A stretch of 64,000 nt of DNA from Silene conica (Eukaryota > Streptophyta > Magnoliopsida > Caryophyllales > Caryophyllaceae). The DNA lies in assembly GCA_029255685.2 (NCBI GenBank), contig CM055312.2, positions 51,060,202-51,124,201 on the forward strand, given 5' to 3'. Shown piece after piece: positions 24,642-37,138 of this stretch (positions within the stretch are counted from its first letter, which is position 1; each line of letters starts with the position of its first letter). Under the pieces are notes generated by a model, which saw only the letters and a program-made list of their open reading frames with translations, made no database searches and had not been told where the DNA came from. A program made the position numbers and the translations under genes.

Positions 24642-26277
24642 ATGGCCGGAAACCGAGGTGAGCGTCGTTATAAGAGCCGTAACGATCCTTTGGTGGAGAT
24701 TGATGTCGAAGCGATGCACGCGGCCAAGAACTATGGTCCCGATTCAGACTTTCCTGGACTAGCCTTCGACGCCGTCACCAGAAAAGGCAACTTCATTTAT
24801 TTCAAGAATCACCCCCACTACCCAACCTGTTTCATAGACCATGTATCGATGAGGTATATGGGTTTGGATAGGATTACTGCGGAAATGTTTGAGGGAGTCG
24901 GGATGAGAGCCATCTATGAGACTAAGGCGGTGTTAACCTCACCCCGTTTTACTTGGGAGTTTTTGAGCTCCCTAAGGGCTTCAAAGAACAAGAATTCCAG
25001 GAAGGTAGTCTTCTTGCAATTCGGCTCTGGAACAAGCAATACCATCTCAACCTTCCCGAGTTTGCCAACATTTTTTAGGCTAAATGAAAAGGCTCATCTT
25101 CGTGCCCCCGATTGGTTTGACCCAGAATTTGTGTGGATAACGATTACGGGGTTGATAAGTAGTAAAACTTAAAAGAATGTTGCAAATAGGGTGCATCTTG
25201 CACCGATTAGAATAAGCACCGATTCATGGGGTGGACCGTATTTTCCCAAGACGAGTCACACAAATTTAGATCCGAGGCGGTAGAGATCTTGGGTTCTTAC
25301 TTGATCACCCAACCAATGAGGTTTCAGATCAATATCGCACATTATATGGCGCTTCACTTGAGTCACTTCAGCCATCAACCCAGCCTCACGACCCGATTTG
25401 TGTCGGGGGCATGATTACTTTGATAGCCCGGGCGGTGTGTCAGCCGAAACTTTCGGTTCGGTTACATTGAGAGGGAGAATATGCTCTCTCGTCGCTACAT
25501 CCAAGAGAGTTTGGGGTGGATAAAGTGGAACCTCGTTGTTCGTAAGGAGTACTGGCATATTCGGGTAGGCAAGACCGATAAAAACTCAATTCTCATGCCT
25601 AATACCGAGCAAATGAGGGTGACTCCTAACCAAAACCTCTACCTCCGATTTACCATATCAGCAACCGCCGATCACCATGCCACCCTTTGGTGGTGCATTC
25701 TTCAACCAAGCTTCTACCTCCGGTGCTCCTACTCCTCCTTCTCCCGCTTTGCATGATGGCTTAATTTCTTTCATGAAGAGGATGGGCCTGAACCAGCAGC
25801 TCGCCAACGCCCGCCAGGAGCTCGCAGATGCCCGTCATGAGAATATTTGTGCGAGGCTCGACTACTTGTATCATGATCAAGCATATGGGAACTTCCCCGT
25901 GCATAATCATTATGTGCGGCTAGGGTATCATCATGAATTCGGGCACCATCCCTCCTATTACATGCCACCTGAGGCGGGATATGTGCCTCCCGAGGGTCCT
26001 CATTTCGCCGGGGAGCTCAATGTCGCATCAGACTACTACACTAGCCCGATTCCCCCCCCCCCCCAGTTGTACAAGGAGGGGGTTTCAGACCCATCATCAT
26101 CATAGTGACATACCCTCTTCCTCCGGAGCAGGCGGCTCCCGTACTTCTCCATTCAGTGACGTCATGATCAATCATGACGATTTCATGCAAGTGGAAGACC
26201 AAGGGAAGGAGAGGCCGATGAGGAGGCCGATAATTGAGATGTTGCTGATGATATTGCTCCTGTTCAAAATCCAAAAT
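24642..26277 (+). pseudogene. Ath-1 ATHILA-ORF-like gene, broken
   Basis: The frame opens at ATG 24567, but homologous-looking protein begins at the second ATG, 24642 ('MAGNRGERRYKSR'). It resembles ATHILA ORF proteins of Ty3/gypsy elements: a 'FTWEFLSSLRA' block, 'VVFLQFGSGTSN', and 'DPEFVWITITG' matching their xFWxxITG segment. The frame stops at 25170; homologous text continues in other frames ('VFSQDESHKFRSEAVEILGSYL' at 25240-25390, then a Pro-rich tail with a coiled-coil-like 'QQLANARQELADARHEN' at about 25800). A run of 13 C at 26052-26064 marks another frameshift. At least three breaks make it a pseudogene. Role in the element unknown. Confidence 0.65.
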
Positions 26278-27059
26278 TAAGTAACTCCCTAAAATCCAAA
26301 TTTCCCATTTCTTTGCATATTTTATTTTAGCATACATTTAGTTTAGATTAGTTAGTTTAGCAAGCTAGTTCTAGTGTTATATTGTTATTTCACATGCTTG
26401 GCTTAATTGCATATAGATGCATTCATATAGATTACATTAGATTTTCTTTCTTGTAATATAATGTCACATATAGTATTGCATCCACGTAGTGTAGTGCATT
26501 GTAGTTCGCATTACATTTCGTTTCCTTAGTTTGCTTTCCAATTTTTCCTTGCCATTTTAAACCAAAAATCAAAAAATCAAATATCTCCAAAAACATGTTC
26601 TTTCATTTCCGTATTTCCTCCACACATTATGTTCATAAATAGTAAGTGTGGGGAGGAAATTCCTTTATTCAGAAAAAAAACCAAAAACATGTTTTCATTT
26701 AAAAAAAAATCAAAAACACAAAAACAAGTGGTTGAGTAATATATTAATATATGTTTATGTTTTGATAAAGACAAGTCTAGGTAAAATATATTATATACTC
26801 GTGCGTATAGTCGTGTGTTAAGTGTACAGTTAATATAAGAATGGAAGATCTCGTCAATCAGCATAAAGCTACAAGAGTTTTCTATTTTAAAAGATTCAAG
26901 ATTGTTGGTCGAGCTTAGACTAATCGAAGATTGATGGAAGATCTCAAGCTCCTTCCAAGTCTTTATGAAGATTAGTTAGGATAGACGTCGAGTAACGGAA
27001 TCTCATTCAGTTGAAACGATATTAGCTAAAGTTATAGCTCTCAGCTATAACTATGGTAA
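26278..27059 (+). mobile_element. Ath-1 3' noncoding region with polypurine tract
   Basis: AT-rich, no ORF on the plus strand. AAGTGTGGGGAGGAAATTCC at about 26642-26661 resembles the purine-rich AGTGTGGGGAGGA found downstream of the last ORF in Athila/Tat elements and may be the polypurine tract or a piece of it. The Ath-1 3' LTR probably starts within the following 150 bp, but I cannot fix its edge. It is interrupted at 27060 by solo LTR-2. Confidence 0.45.
27055..27059. repeat. Target-site duplication of solo LTR-2 (left)
   Basis: GGTAA immediately before TGTAACACCCC, repeated at 29245-29249. Confidence 0.85.
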
Positions 27060-28062
27060 TGTAACACCCCGATTAATTAAGGAGCCTTTAGCAAGACATC
27101 CTCAGTAAATCGAGCTGTTACCAACTTGGAAAAATCCGAGGTAATGCATAACAAAGTAAATCAAACCAAAGTACTTTATATAAAAACTGATTAAATTTAA
27201 AGTTTGATGTTACAAATACTACACAGCGGAAACTAAAGTACAACCGATAACTTCGAAGTATGTGATCTAAATCTAAGTCGGTCCATCCAAGTGCTCACGT
27301 CACCCCATGCTCCCACAACACCATATTTCCTGTCAAAACTGCTCCCCATTACGGATCATCACAGGTGTCACACGAATACACAGGGTCAACCACGAGGTTG
27401 AGTAGGAAAACATAGATAAGACATAAATTATAATAGATCACAACACATCTCCGCCTCCATATCACAAGACCCAATATCACGCCACACCATATCATAAAAA
27501 CCATTACCTCCACACCATATCACAAGACCCGTTATCTCCGCTCCATATCACAAGACCCAATATCTCCACTCCATATCACAAGACCGAATATCTCCGCTCC
27601 ATATCACAAGACCCATTATCGCATTTTCGCATCATAAGAATATAGAGATAATTAATAACATTATAACATTAATCATTCAATATGACGTATAAAACTCACG
27701 ACAGTTAATAATCACGTCTCATATCATAAACGAGTTCACATTTATTCCCCTACCTCAATTTGCATAGAGACCGTCAACAGCTCCTAAAGATGTTCCACGC
27801 GGAAACCGTCACCTAAACATATATTATTCAATGATTACAACCTTTACCAAATCCTATACTTAGAATAGTAAGAATACTAAATATAGTAACTTCCTAAAAA
27901 TGGAAAGTTTCCTGAAGTAGAAACTTCCCGAAATAGCAACTTTCCCAAAATAGTAATTACGAAAGTATCGTCGCATAATTATTTCTACACACTAAAATGA
28001 TATTGAAGGACATACCACAAAAGCACTTAGTGAGATAATAATAATAATACTAATAACAATAA

Positions 28063-28115
<53 letters not shown>

Positions 28116-29244
28116 TTATTATTATTAACACAAATTATAAAATTATTTGTAGCAATCATATTAGTCATGATTATCACTCAAATAAAGACTTCATAAAAAA
28201 AACGACAACAAACACCCTACAACCCCCTTCCCGTGAACCCCAAACCCAGCAGCAACCCTACCTTGACAAACAGCCTTGACAAACACCCCTTCCGACACCA
28301 GCTGCGACCACTGCCCTCGCCAGTGACACCACCAGGCTCGCCTTTGAGACGTGGTGGTTCCTGGGAGGTCAGTAACCGCCAATATCACTGCTGCAACAAC
28401 CCTCAAACCACCGTTACAAACCCAGTCACCACGCACCTCCATGTTTTCACGTGACACACCTCGAGCCACCATGACAACCACCAGGTTACCCTCCTAACTA
28501 CCATCAATCCAAATACCCTGTCATTCATAAGTAACGTAACCAGTTGCTTATTCGAATTGAGGCACAACATCACTTGGTCACAAAACCGTTCTGAAAATGC
28601 ATACTTGAACTTCCTGACACAGTGATAAAACAGCCACCGACGGCGGTCAAGGGTGGTCAAAGACGACTCCACTAAGGTCCACATACAACTAATAAACATC
28701 CTTGATTAAAATTATATGCAAATAAGGACTGTAACAGGGTTATAACATGGTAATCTGCGATTTGGAAAGTAAGGGAACAAACAGAGAAAAATAAAATTGT
28801 GATGAACTTACCTGTTTCACCGCGTTTTCGAGCAACCCTAGACCACCTTAGACCCACCGTGAAAACCTCTCTCTTACTCTCTAATATGGCGGCAGCAAGG
28901 GTGTGGTGATAGTATGTCGATTAGGGTAAAATTAGGTTAGGGGTAGGAGTACATATATGACAGCTGGGTGAGAGGTTTGAGTGTGTTTGAGGTGTGGGCT
29001 GTTGTGTGCCAAAGATCCCAAGTTCAAACCCCACTAGCGATGTATAACATATAACACTTATTCGCTCCTTAATTATCAAATACTACCTATTCGATATTTT
29101 AAAAAAACAATAAATAAATAAACATTATAATAAAAGTAACAACATACACTTATTCGATAAATTAATTGTCGAATACAACGTTCGAATACTATCAATACGA
29201 CGAATGTAATAGTAATTATTATAATAAAATTTCGAGTTATTACA
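27060..29244 (-). mobile_element. Solo LTR-2, related to Tek-LARD
   Basis: A 2185-bp LTR from TGTAACACCCCGATTA to CGAGTTATTACA with an exact 5-bp duplication on both sides. The first 150 bp (GAGCCTTTAGCAAGACAT..., AAACCAAAGTACTTTAT) parallel the Tek-LARD LTR, and it also has an AAT-type microsatellite (about 28033-28132) followed by a CCACC-rich block. It is a diverged member of the same family. No internal sequence remains, so it formed by LTR-LTR recombination. Orientation follows that of Tek-LARD. Confidence 0.85.
28033..28132. repeat. (AAT)n microsatellite in solo LTR-2
   Basis: About 100 bp of AATAAT units broken by ACT triplets, ending in ATTATTATTATT; positionally equivalent to the microsatellites in the Tek-LARD LTRs. 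Confidence 0.9.
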
Positions 29245-29731
29245 GGTAAGTAACTCGTTCAAAGTTATAGCTCGTAGCTATAACTCTATAAAAGCAACAA
29301 GAAATGCATGGATTAATGCATGACAATTTTATTCCTAAAACCGGTGTGGAAATTGTTGTGTTATTATCATCTTATCCTTCAATATTGAATTGATTAATCT
29401 TAAGTGGTTATTATAAATAAAATATCCAATGGTTAAGTAGGAATAAAATAATTATCTTATGAGTAAATTATTTATCCTAAATATACTAAGGATTTTATTT
29501 TAACCATAATTATCGAAAACCTAAAATCTAGAAAAACGTGTTTGGACGGCTATGGTAACCGTGTCATACCCCACATTTTCTATAATTGTTGAGTTAATTT
29601 AAATAAATATTATGTATTTATTTAATATCTTAACAAACTAGATTATGGTAAAAGATATAGTTTACTATATCTTAACAAGATTTAGAAGTTGATTTTAATT
29701 AAGATATTATATATTTTATGGTATAAGATCT
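29245..29731 (+). mobile_element. Ath-1 3' end, probably LTR
   Basis: Sequence on both sides of solo LTR-2 belongs to the same host: AAAGTTATAGCTC...AGCTATAACT occurs at 27029-27052 and again at 29259-29284. A TATA-box-like TATAAAAG at 29287-29294 supports an LTR identity on the plus strand. No ORF. Ends at the Copia-B LTR. Confidence 0.45.
29287..29294 (+). promoter_or_regulatory. Candidate TATA box in Ath-1 LTR
   Basis: TATAAAAG preceded by CTATAACTC; a perfect plant TATA core in a region that is probably the U3 of the Ath-1 3' LTR. Not supported by any transcript data. Confidence 0.35.
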
Positions 29732-30997
29732 TGTAGGTTACACGGTCATACCAACCTAAAAACTAAATTATTCATACTAATTAAGTTTACAAAATTAACT
29801 ATTTAATTATGTTAAGATTTTATGCATGCAAAAAAAAATGCGAAAAAAGAGATTTAGGACCCTTACATTCGGTCCAAATAAGCTTAGGACGATCCTCCAC
29901 GGAGCAAACAAATTAGCTTGCCTCCTTTAGATGCACCCAAGACGTGCCCCTTAAATAACCGAGATTAACACGGACTAGGTGAACAAAACCGGTTTTACCT
30001 TAAAACGTAGTTCTAATCCTATTAGAATTATTTACGAAAAATATACTATAACTATTTTAGTTTTAATATAATCTTATTAAATTATTAGAGAAAATAATAT
30101 TTTCTTACTAGAAAATATTAGAGGAATTTTAGAGGTTTTCTACACTAGAAAATTGGCTTAGGTTAAGAATGAAAATGGATGTGAACTATTCACATATATA
30201 GAGGGTTGGTGGAGTGTGTCGTGAGGTTGAGTGCTTGGGAAGGGTAAATGGGTTGCTTGTTTTACACATACAATTAGGGTTGCATGCCTACTAATAGGTA
30301 TCATAGCAATCCTAATCATTATATGTGAAAGGAATAATTAACCCATAATCCTTGCACTTACACGACACATACATGTATAAAATGCACTTCATTTTATGAA
30401 ATGCCATTTGTACAATTGTGTGATATGTGACATCCTATGTCATAAAATACAATTGTATTAATTTAAAATACATATTTATCAAATATATTAACTCTAAATT
30501 AATTAAATCATATTTAACAAATTTATTTAGTATTTCATATTTACCGTCTCAAAATATGGTTATTATAATAATCGTCAATACGATATACAACATTTGTAAT
30601 AACCATGAACCCTTTCATTCTAATTTCGACGTTTCATAAATATCGATTAATATTTGACAATTGACACGTTTCAATTTCAAATATAAATATTACATTAAGA
30701 TTTAATCTCTGATATCTCGATATGTTAGTTTTAAGGAACTTGATCAATCGTTATACAAATGATCAAAATATCAATTAAGGGGATTGTCCAATAGGTGTGA
30801 CCTAAAGGAATCAACTGACCACCTCTGTCATACGATAGTAATGTCAAACTCTAGTCAGCCAATCATTACCGATTAATGTTGGTCAGTTGACTATATATTA
30901 TATCGGATCATCCCTTGCATATTCTTATCATAAGCTTTGACAATGATTAATATTCATTGACGTGATCGCACTATTGTTGAGGACACATTTCCCAACA
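29732..30997 (-). mobile_element. Copia-B 3' LTR
   Basis: The right edge ...GAGGACACATTTCCCAACA at 30997 is the same as in Copia-C. The left edge is set at TGTAGGTTAC (29732) by length (1266 bp) and by alignment to the Copia-D LTR end, and is less certain. Shared blocks include CGGTCCAAATAAGCTTAGGACGATCC near 29880 and the TCAACTGACCA...TGGTCAGTTGA inverted repeat near 30809-30890. Confidence 0.75.
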
Positions 30998-33377
30998 ATC
31001 TCCCACTTGTCCTCGACAAGTGTGCGTCACCGATTCTCTTGTCCTATTACATCATCTGCCACTCAATGCAAGGTGTCTTGCAGGTTGTACTTGCATTTGA
31101 TCATATCTTGAGCGGTTTCCTCGACCAGGAGATTTAACTGCTTTGACCGGAATTATCTACCATAGATACCTTCCGAGCGTGGCCACGCATTTTCAGTTAA
31201 ACTTCTCCTCGAGTGGCCCTGAGATTTATGATAACCCTGACGAGGGACTGGACAGTTCCTATCCTACTGTTCCCTTCCACTAACACAGTCCATCATGACC
31301 CAAAAGATGTTCATTTGACCCCTTTAATGGATGATCGTAGAGCAAAAATCAAAGTCAATCTGAAAACTGTGCCACCTTCTTGGGCGAACAGTCTCTAGTC
31401 TAAGAATCGACTCATGTGAATAATATAGTAGCTCTCGCCACGACCAGGCTAATAATAAAATTTTCAGAACTCTATAAGCGGTCACTTATTGCCCGACAGA
31501 GTGTCTCCTACAGTCTGCCTATGTGATCGACTAGTCATCCCTTATGACTCTATGGCATTTGAACTTGCCATCAATCGCCTCACACTCTAGTCGCTTCGAG
31601 ACGTCACCTCAAACAAGCGACTATGGGCTATACTAAGTTAATCCAGTTCACTTATGGGGTTCAAAAATTGTCTCTTATAACCCATTTGGATTTGACAAAG
31701 TATATAAATAGTGAGTTAATAATAACTCAAACGATAATAGTGATTGTTAAGTGCGAACAGTCAATACGATATTACTGCTCCACATAAACATTCTTTGATG
31801 CTCATACATCAATTTGTATTAATGGTTTGCATCATCCAAACCTACAAATCTCGGTTTCCTTCTTACTCATATTATCTCGTATAATATAATATTATTCAAG
31901 TACATTTCTAGTCCTCATACTATAATCGAGTCTCCTTACCTGAAGGAAGCTCCCACTGTTATCTTATAACTTGTGACATGTTGTTCTCACGGACACAATC
32001 ACATTGTACTAGAATTCATATTGTAGTTTACCTAGATCCGATTCACTAGTTCTCCTCGAGAACTTATATCGACATAAGGTTTTTGTTTCAACATCTTGGC
32101 ATGTTAATCAAGGTCATACGAATCAACACTTTCATATCTAGGATTCTTTATTCATCGACATGAATAATTTATCCAACCTTGTAGATCAATAGATGATATT
32201 TCATTATCATATAATAAACTCACTCATGATTGTCCATCATCCTATGATGTTCTTAACTTATTTACTCATCTAGAATTGAAAACCTCTTATTTTTTACATT
32301 TAAAGAATCACCATTCTCTCTTAATGGTAGGTTCAATTTCTTAATGACTTTTCTCCCACTGAATGTCGTATCACTATCTTTATAGTTAAATAACTCCCAC
32401 TATCTTCATAGTGTTTAGCAACTACTCAATAAACATCTTCTCATCTCAAATGAACATTTCATTTTTCGTCCTCGTTTCCTTGGAAAACAACAGGACATGA
32501 TTTCTCCTCTATATTCCTTTAGAACAAGAAATACTATCATCAAGAGGACGGGAGACGATTTATCCTCTATTATCTTATAAAATCAGAAACATTAACTTCA
32601 TGGAAACGTTTTTCCTTCCGTTTATACACGTGGTTTCTTTTGTCCTCTCTAGGAACTAATGACATAAGGAACATTTCCTTTTGTGTCCTTGCGTAGTTTC
32701 TTCTGTGTCCTCTCGTAGTTTCTTCTATCCATTCATTTAGGGTTCTTCTTCAGGATCCCATATAGGACTCTTCTGTAAGATCCCATATTTATACCACGGG
32801 CGTAGAATTTCTCCCACTCTATCCTTTAAAATAACCGTTATTTTAAGAAGGATAGCATTTTCGCCCGTTAACAATGTTTTGGATAGTAGGTTATATGAGG
32901 AGTGAGACATTAGTTTTCTCATTCATTTAAGGTGATCATATTATAATGAACTAATGTTGTCATATTTGAGTTTGATGTATTTCACGGGGTGTAATTCTCG
33001 TTTTAAGTAAATCGAATTACTTTATTATGATCCTATCATGTCTAGCGTATGGCGAACTATTCAAGGTACTTTATTACAATCTATGAAGATCGTATTAACG
33101 CATGTTATATAATGCATTTAAAACCAACGATTTGATTTAAGAACAAAAGAGATGACTTGGGTTGAAACCCAAGTCACCAACATTCAAATTACAACCATTG
33201 TTTGAAATAACTAAATCTTTGTCATACAAGAAATACTATGTTCTTAAAATTAAAATGCATAATCGAAAGAAGACATCAATTGAAAAATTGAGCTAAGATC
33301 TTTATGTCTTCAATCTCCGGTTGCTACCATAGCAATCCATGGAAGAATCCACTTAAAAACAATTAAAAGGGTGAGAG
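30998..33377 (-). mobile_element. Copia-B 3' noncoding internal region
   Basis: It begins at the LTR with a copia polypurine tract on the minus strand (AAGTGGGAGAT). The whole 2.4 kb is collinear with 34639-37070 of Copia-C but has no long ORF in either copy. It includes tandem GTAGTTTCTTCTGTGTCC words at about 32690-32730 and a long imperfect hairpin at 32797-32867. No integrase, reverse transcriptase or RNase H motif is visible, so pol is absent rather than decayed. Confidence 0.65.
32797..32867 (-). other. Conserved RNA-hairpin candidate in copia 3' region
   Basis: Outer arms CGGGCG (32797) and CGCCCG (32862) enclose CTATCCTTTAAAATAAC and GTTATTTTAAGAAGGATAG, which pair with one bulge. 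The equivalent hairpin is kept at 60635-60704 in Copia-D and, with weaker outer arms, at 36505-36543 in Copia-C. Confidence 0.55.
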
Positions 33378-33382
33378 TCTAC
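33378..33382. repeat. Target-site duplication of Copia-C (left)
   Basis: TCTAC before TGTTGGG, matching 41755-41759. Confidence 0.9.
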
Positions 33383-34638
33383 TGTTGGGTTTAGTTATCT
33401 CATAAACTTAATATTTTAGTCATACTAAATATAAATTTAATTAACATTTTAATTAACTTATAAAATGATCTTATGCATGCTTATAAAATGCGGAAATGAG
33501 GAGATTTCGAACCCTTACACACGGTCCAAAATATAGCAAGGATGATCCTCCAATGTTCAACAAGAACACCTCCTTTGTGATGCACCAAGACAACCCCTTA
33601 AACAACCGAGATCTTGACCAAGCTAGCACAAAAATGGTTTTCCTTAAGATAAATCCTAATCTCTTAATTAGATTTATTATTTCAATACTACAATTAGTAT
33701 ATTTATTATCTTATAATATTGATTTTGAGGTTGTGAAATTCTCTTCTTACTTAGGAAATTTTCGGCTAAGAAGAAGGATGAATGAGGGTGTTCTATGTTT
33801 TTATATATCACACATGCACAAGCTTAATAAGCAATTTACTTAAGGAGCATGGGGAAGGGGGTAGCCGCCTTAGGGAAGAGCAACAAGGGAACAACTTCTC
33901 TTCTCAAGGCTCTTACGGTGGCCATAGGTTAGTGTTCTCAAGGTAACTTTAATGATTATGTTTATGCACTAATAAACACTAATCATGCCCTTAACTAACC
34001 TCCACTAAACCGGCACCCTCTCATAACATATAGTCCATTTTATAATTGTCTTATAATCAATTGTATAAGTGTGACATCTAAAGTGTCACATTTAAAATAA
34101 CAATTGTTTTCATTAATTAAAATGCATATTTATCATATAAATATCATTTGTAAATTAAATAAATCATATTTATCTTTCGACATGTAATTCGAAATTACCA
34201 ACATATAAAATGGTCTTTTATAATTTATCGTCAATACGATTTACAACTTTTGTAATAATTATAACCCGTTTCATTCTAATCACGATATTATAAAATATCG
34301 TTTATTGTTTAACAATTGACACGTTTCAATTTTAAACATAAATCTTACAATAAGATTTAACCTCTAATTTCTCGATATACGAGCTTAAGGAATATGATCA
34401 AATCGTATCATTATACATTTGATCACTTTAAATTTTAAGGGAATTGTCCTAATGGTGTGACCTAAAGGGATCAACTGACCACCACCGTCATACGACAGTA
34501 ATGTCAAACTCTAGCTAGCCAATCATTATCGATTAATGTTGGTCAGTTGACTAATATAAATCGTATCATCCCTTGCGCATTCTCGTCATGAGATTTAATT
34601 ATGTGATCGCACTATTGTTGAGGACACATTTCCCAACA
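33383..34638 (-). mobile_element. Copia-C 3' LTR
   Basis: 1256 bp, TGTTGGGTTTAG...TTTCCCAACA. Read side by side with the 5' LTR (40496-41754) it shows roughly two dozen differences, about 98% identity, so the insertion is fairly recent. The polypurine tract AGTGGGAGAT lies next to it on the minus strand. Confidence 0.95.
34471..34550. repeat. Inverted repeat in copia LTR U3
   Basis: TCAACTGACCA at 34471-34481 and its exact complement TGGTCAGTTGA at 34540-34550 flank a conserved 58-bp core. The same arrangement is found in Copia-B (about 30809-30890), the other Copia-C LTR (about 41588-41667) and, less perfectly, Copia-D (about 47085-47166). Confidence 0.8.
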
Positions 34639-37138
34639 ATCTCCCACTTGTCCTCGCCAAGTGTGCTTCACCAATTCTCTTGTCCTATTACAATCTCCCA
34701 CTCAATGCAAGGTGTCTCTCTGAGGTCGTACTTGCATTTGATCATATCATGAGTGGTTTCCTTGATCTGGAGAATAACTGTCTGACCGGAATTATCTACC
34801 ATAGATACCTTCTGAGCGTGGCCTCGCATTTCCAGTTATCTTCTCCTCGAGTGGCCTTGAGATTTGAACAACCCTGACAAGGGGTGGACAATTTCTATCG
34901 CACTACTTCCTTCAACTAGTCAGAGTCAGTCACACCCCAAAGCAATCCCATTTGACTCCAGTTACGAAAAGTCGTAGAGAATGGATCAAGGTTATGCCTA
35001 AACTGTACCTTCTTGGGATAGTAGTCTTTAGTCTAAGAATTGACTCACAAGAATACTATAGCAGCTCTTGCCACGACCCGGCTATTATAAAATTTCCAGA
35101 ACTCTATAAGCGGTCACTTTGCCCGACAGAGTGTCTCTTGCAGTCTGCCTATGTGATCGACTAGTCATCACATATGACTCTATGGCACTTGAACTTGCCA
35201 TCAATCGCCTCACATTCTAGTCGCTTTGACATGTCACCTCATGTAAGCGGCTAGGGGCTATACTAAGTCAATCCAGTTCACTTATGGGGTTCAATATTGT
35301 CTCTTACAACCCATTTGGATTTTGACAAAGTATCTTTTATCTTGAGTTAATTATAACTCAAATGACATTGTCATGCAAAAACAGTCAATACTATTTCATT
35401 GCATTTGATGCACGATCATCTATTTGTATTAGTGTTTTGCGAATAAACCTTTTATTCATGATTGCAAAACTTACAAATTTTGTTCTCCTTCCATCTCATA
35501 TTATCTCACATAATATGAACTTATTTGAGCACGTGTCTAGAACTCATTCTAGATCTTGAGTTTCCTTTCTTGAGGGAAGCTCACACTGTTATCTTATAAC
35601 TCGTGACGTATTGATATACTAGAGGGATTAAAGAATCACTCGGAATTATCTAGTCACTTATGTGCTGAAATCTATATTGTAGTTATTAATGATTTCATCA
35701 TTCTTATAATTTTCAATCATCTTGGCAATATGATCATGGTTTTATTCATCAATATGAATCATATCTAACCATTTTGATTTCTAATGGGCGGCCTTTTATT
35801 ATCAATATAATAAACCTTCCCGTAAAACTCCATCATCTCATGATATAAAGTATTTGTTCATCTAGAATTGAAAACCTCTTATTCTTTACACCTTAAAGAA
35901 TCACCCATCCTCTCTAAATGGTAGGCTTAATTCTTTTAATGAACATTGCTCCCACTAAAATCAATATTACTCGATCTCTTAAATGAACTTTTCATTTCTT
36001 GCATGTAAATCTTTTATTTATCTCTTGAATCATTATCACCATCACTATCCCTATAGTGATCTATTTTCATTCAATCAATCATCACCCTCTTTTCATGTCT
36101 TCGTTTCCTCGAGACGAATATGACATGATAATTTCCTTATAACTACATTGAGAGAATTGAGATGATTTCTTCTCTTTTATCTTATAAATTTAGAAATATC
36201 ATTTATTAAGGAACCGGTCTTTCCTCCCGTATAGATAGATGATTTCTCCTCTATTATCTTATAATCTTTAAAAAATCATTATCTCAAGGAGCCGATATTC
36301 CTTCCGAATTCATACGGGGTTTCCCTCTGAAACAATGAACATAAGGAACTTTCTTCGTGTGTCCTCCCGTAGTTTCTTCAGTGTCCTCTCGTAGTTTCTT
36401 CAATTCATTCATTTAGGGCTCTTCTTAAGACTCCCATGTAGGAATCTTCTCTAAGATCCTTTATTTTTCATCATTGGTTTGCGAGCGAAATATTTTCTCC
36501 CACTCTATCCTTCTAACAATAACCTTTATTCGTATAAGGATAGCTATTTCGATTAACCATTGCATATGAATGTTTGAAGTTTTATAGGTGTGATGAATAC
36601 ATTCTCATTTTCACTTAAAATGAAAATCTTATAATGAACTGATGTTGTCTCATTTTGATTGAAAGTATCTCATGGGGTGTAGTTCTCCGTTTTAATCAAC
36701 ACTTTGATTACATTATATTAATCGTATCAATGTTTATTGCGTGATAAAATCACCATTATTCATGTTTAAACAAGGTATGCAATTTATTTGAGAAATCAAG
36801 ACATTGATTAAGAACAAAAGTAGTGACTCGGGTTGAAAACCAAGTCACCAATATCCAAAATTACAACCATTGTTTTAGGATTTTAATCCTTGTCTTACAA
36901 GAAAATAAATTGTTCCATAAATAAAATGCAAAATATGAAAGAAGACGATATGAAAATTAGAGCCTAGCTCTTCAAGTCTTCGATCAATTGGATGCTACCG
37001 TAGCCATCCAAGTAAGGAACCTCATGCTTCCTTCTCCTTGCCCTTATCATTATTAGGAGGTGGCCCTTTAAAACAATTAAAAAGGGGTAAATATCAACAC
37101 ATTTGTATCAGTATACATAAGTTGATAAATGACATGAA
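34639..37138 (-). mobile_element. Copia-C 3' noncoding internal region
   Basis: Two and a half kilobases between gag and the 3' LTR with no ORF that resembles a retrotransposon protein. Collinear with Copia-B 30998-33377, including the conserved stretches near 34720-34880 (GCATTTGATCATATC..., GGAATTATCTACCATAGATACC) and 36370-36440. Short plus-strand frames of 60-70 codons are not kept between copies and are not called. Confidence 0.7.

Noticed and set aside
29000-29040. AAGTTCAAACCCC, a possible tRNA or SINE B box in solo LTR-2
   Set aside because: No A box at the right distance, no cloverleaf and no SINE-like tail; it is inside a well-bounded LTR.
31213-31398. Plus-strand ORFs of 60-70 codons in the copia 3' region (also 34680-35164)
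   Set aside because: Not preserved between Copia-B and Copia-C, antisense to the element and without recognizable domains.
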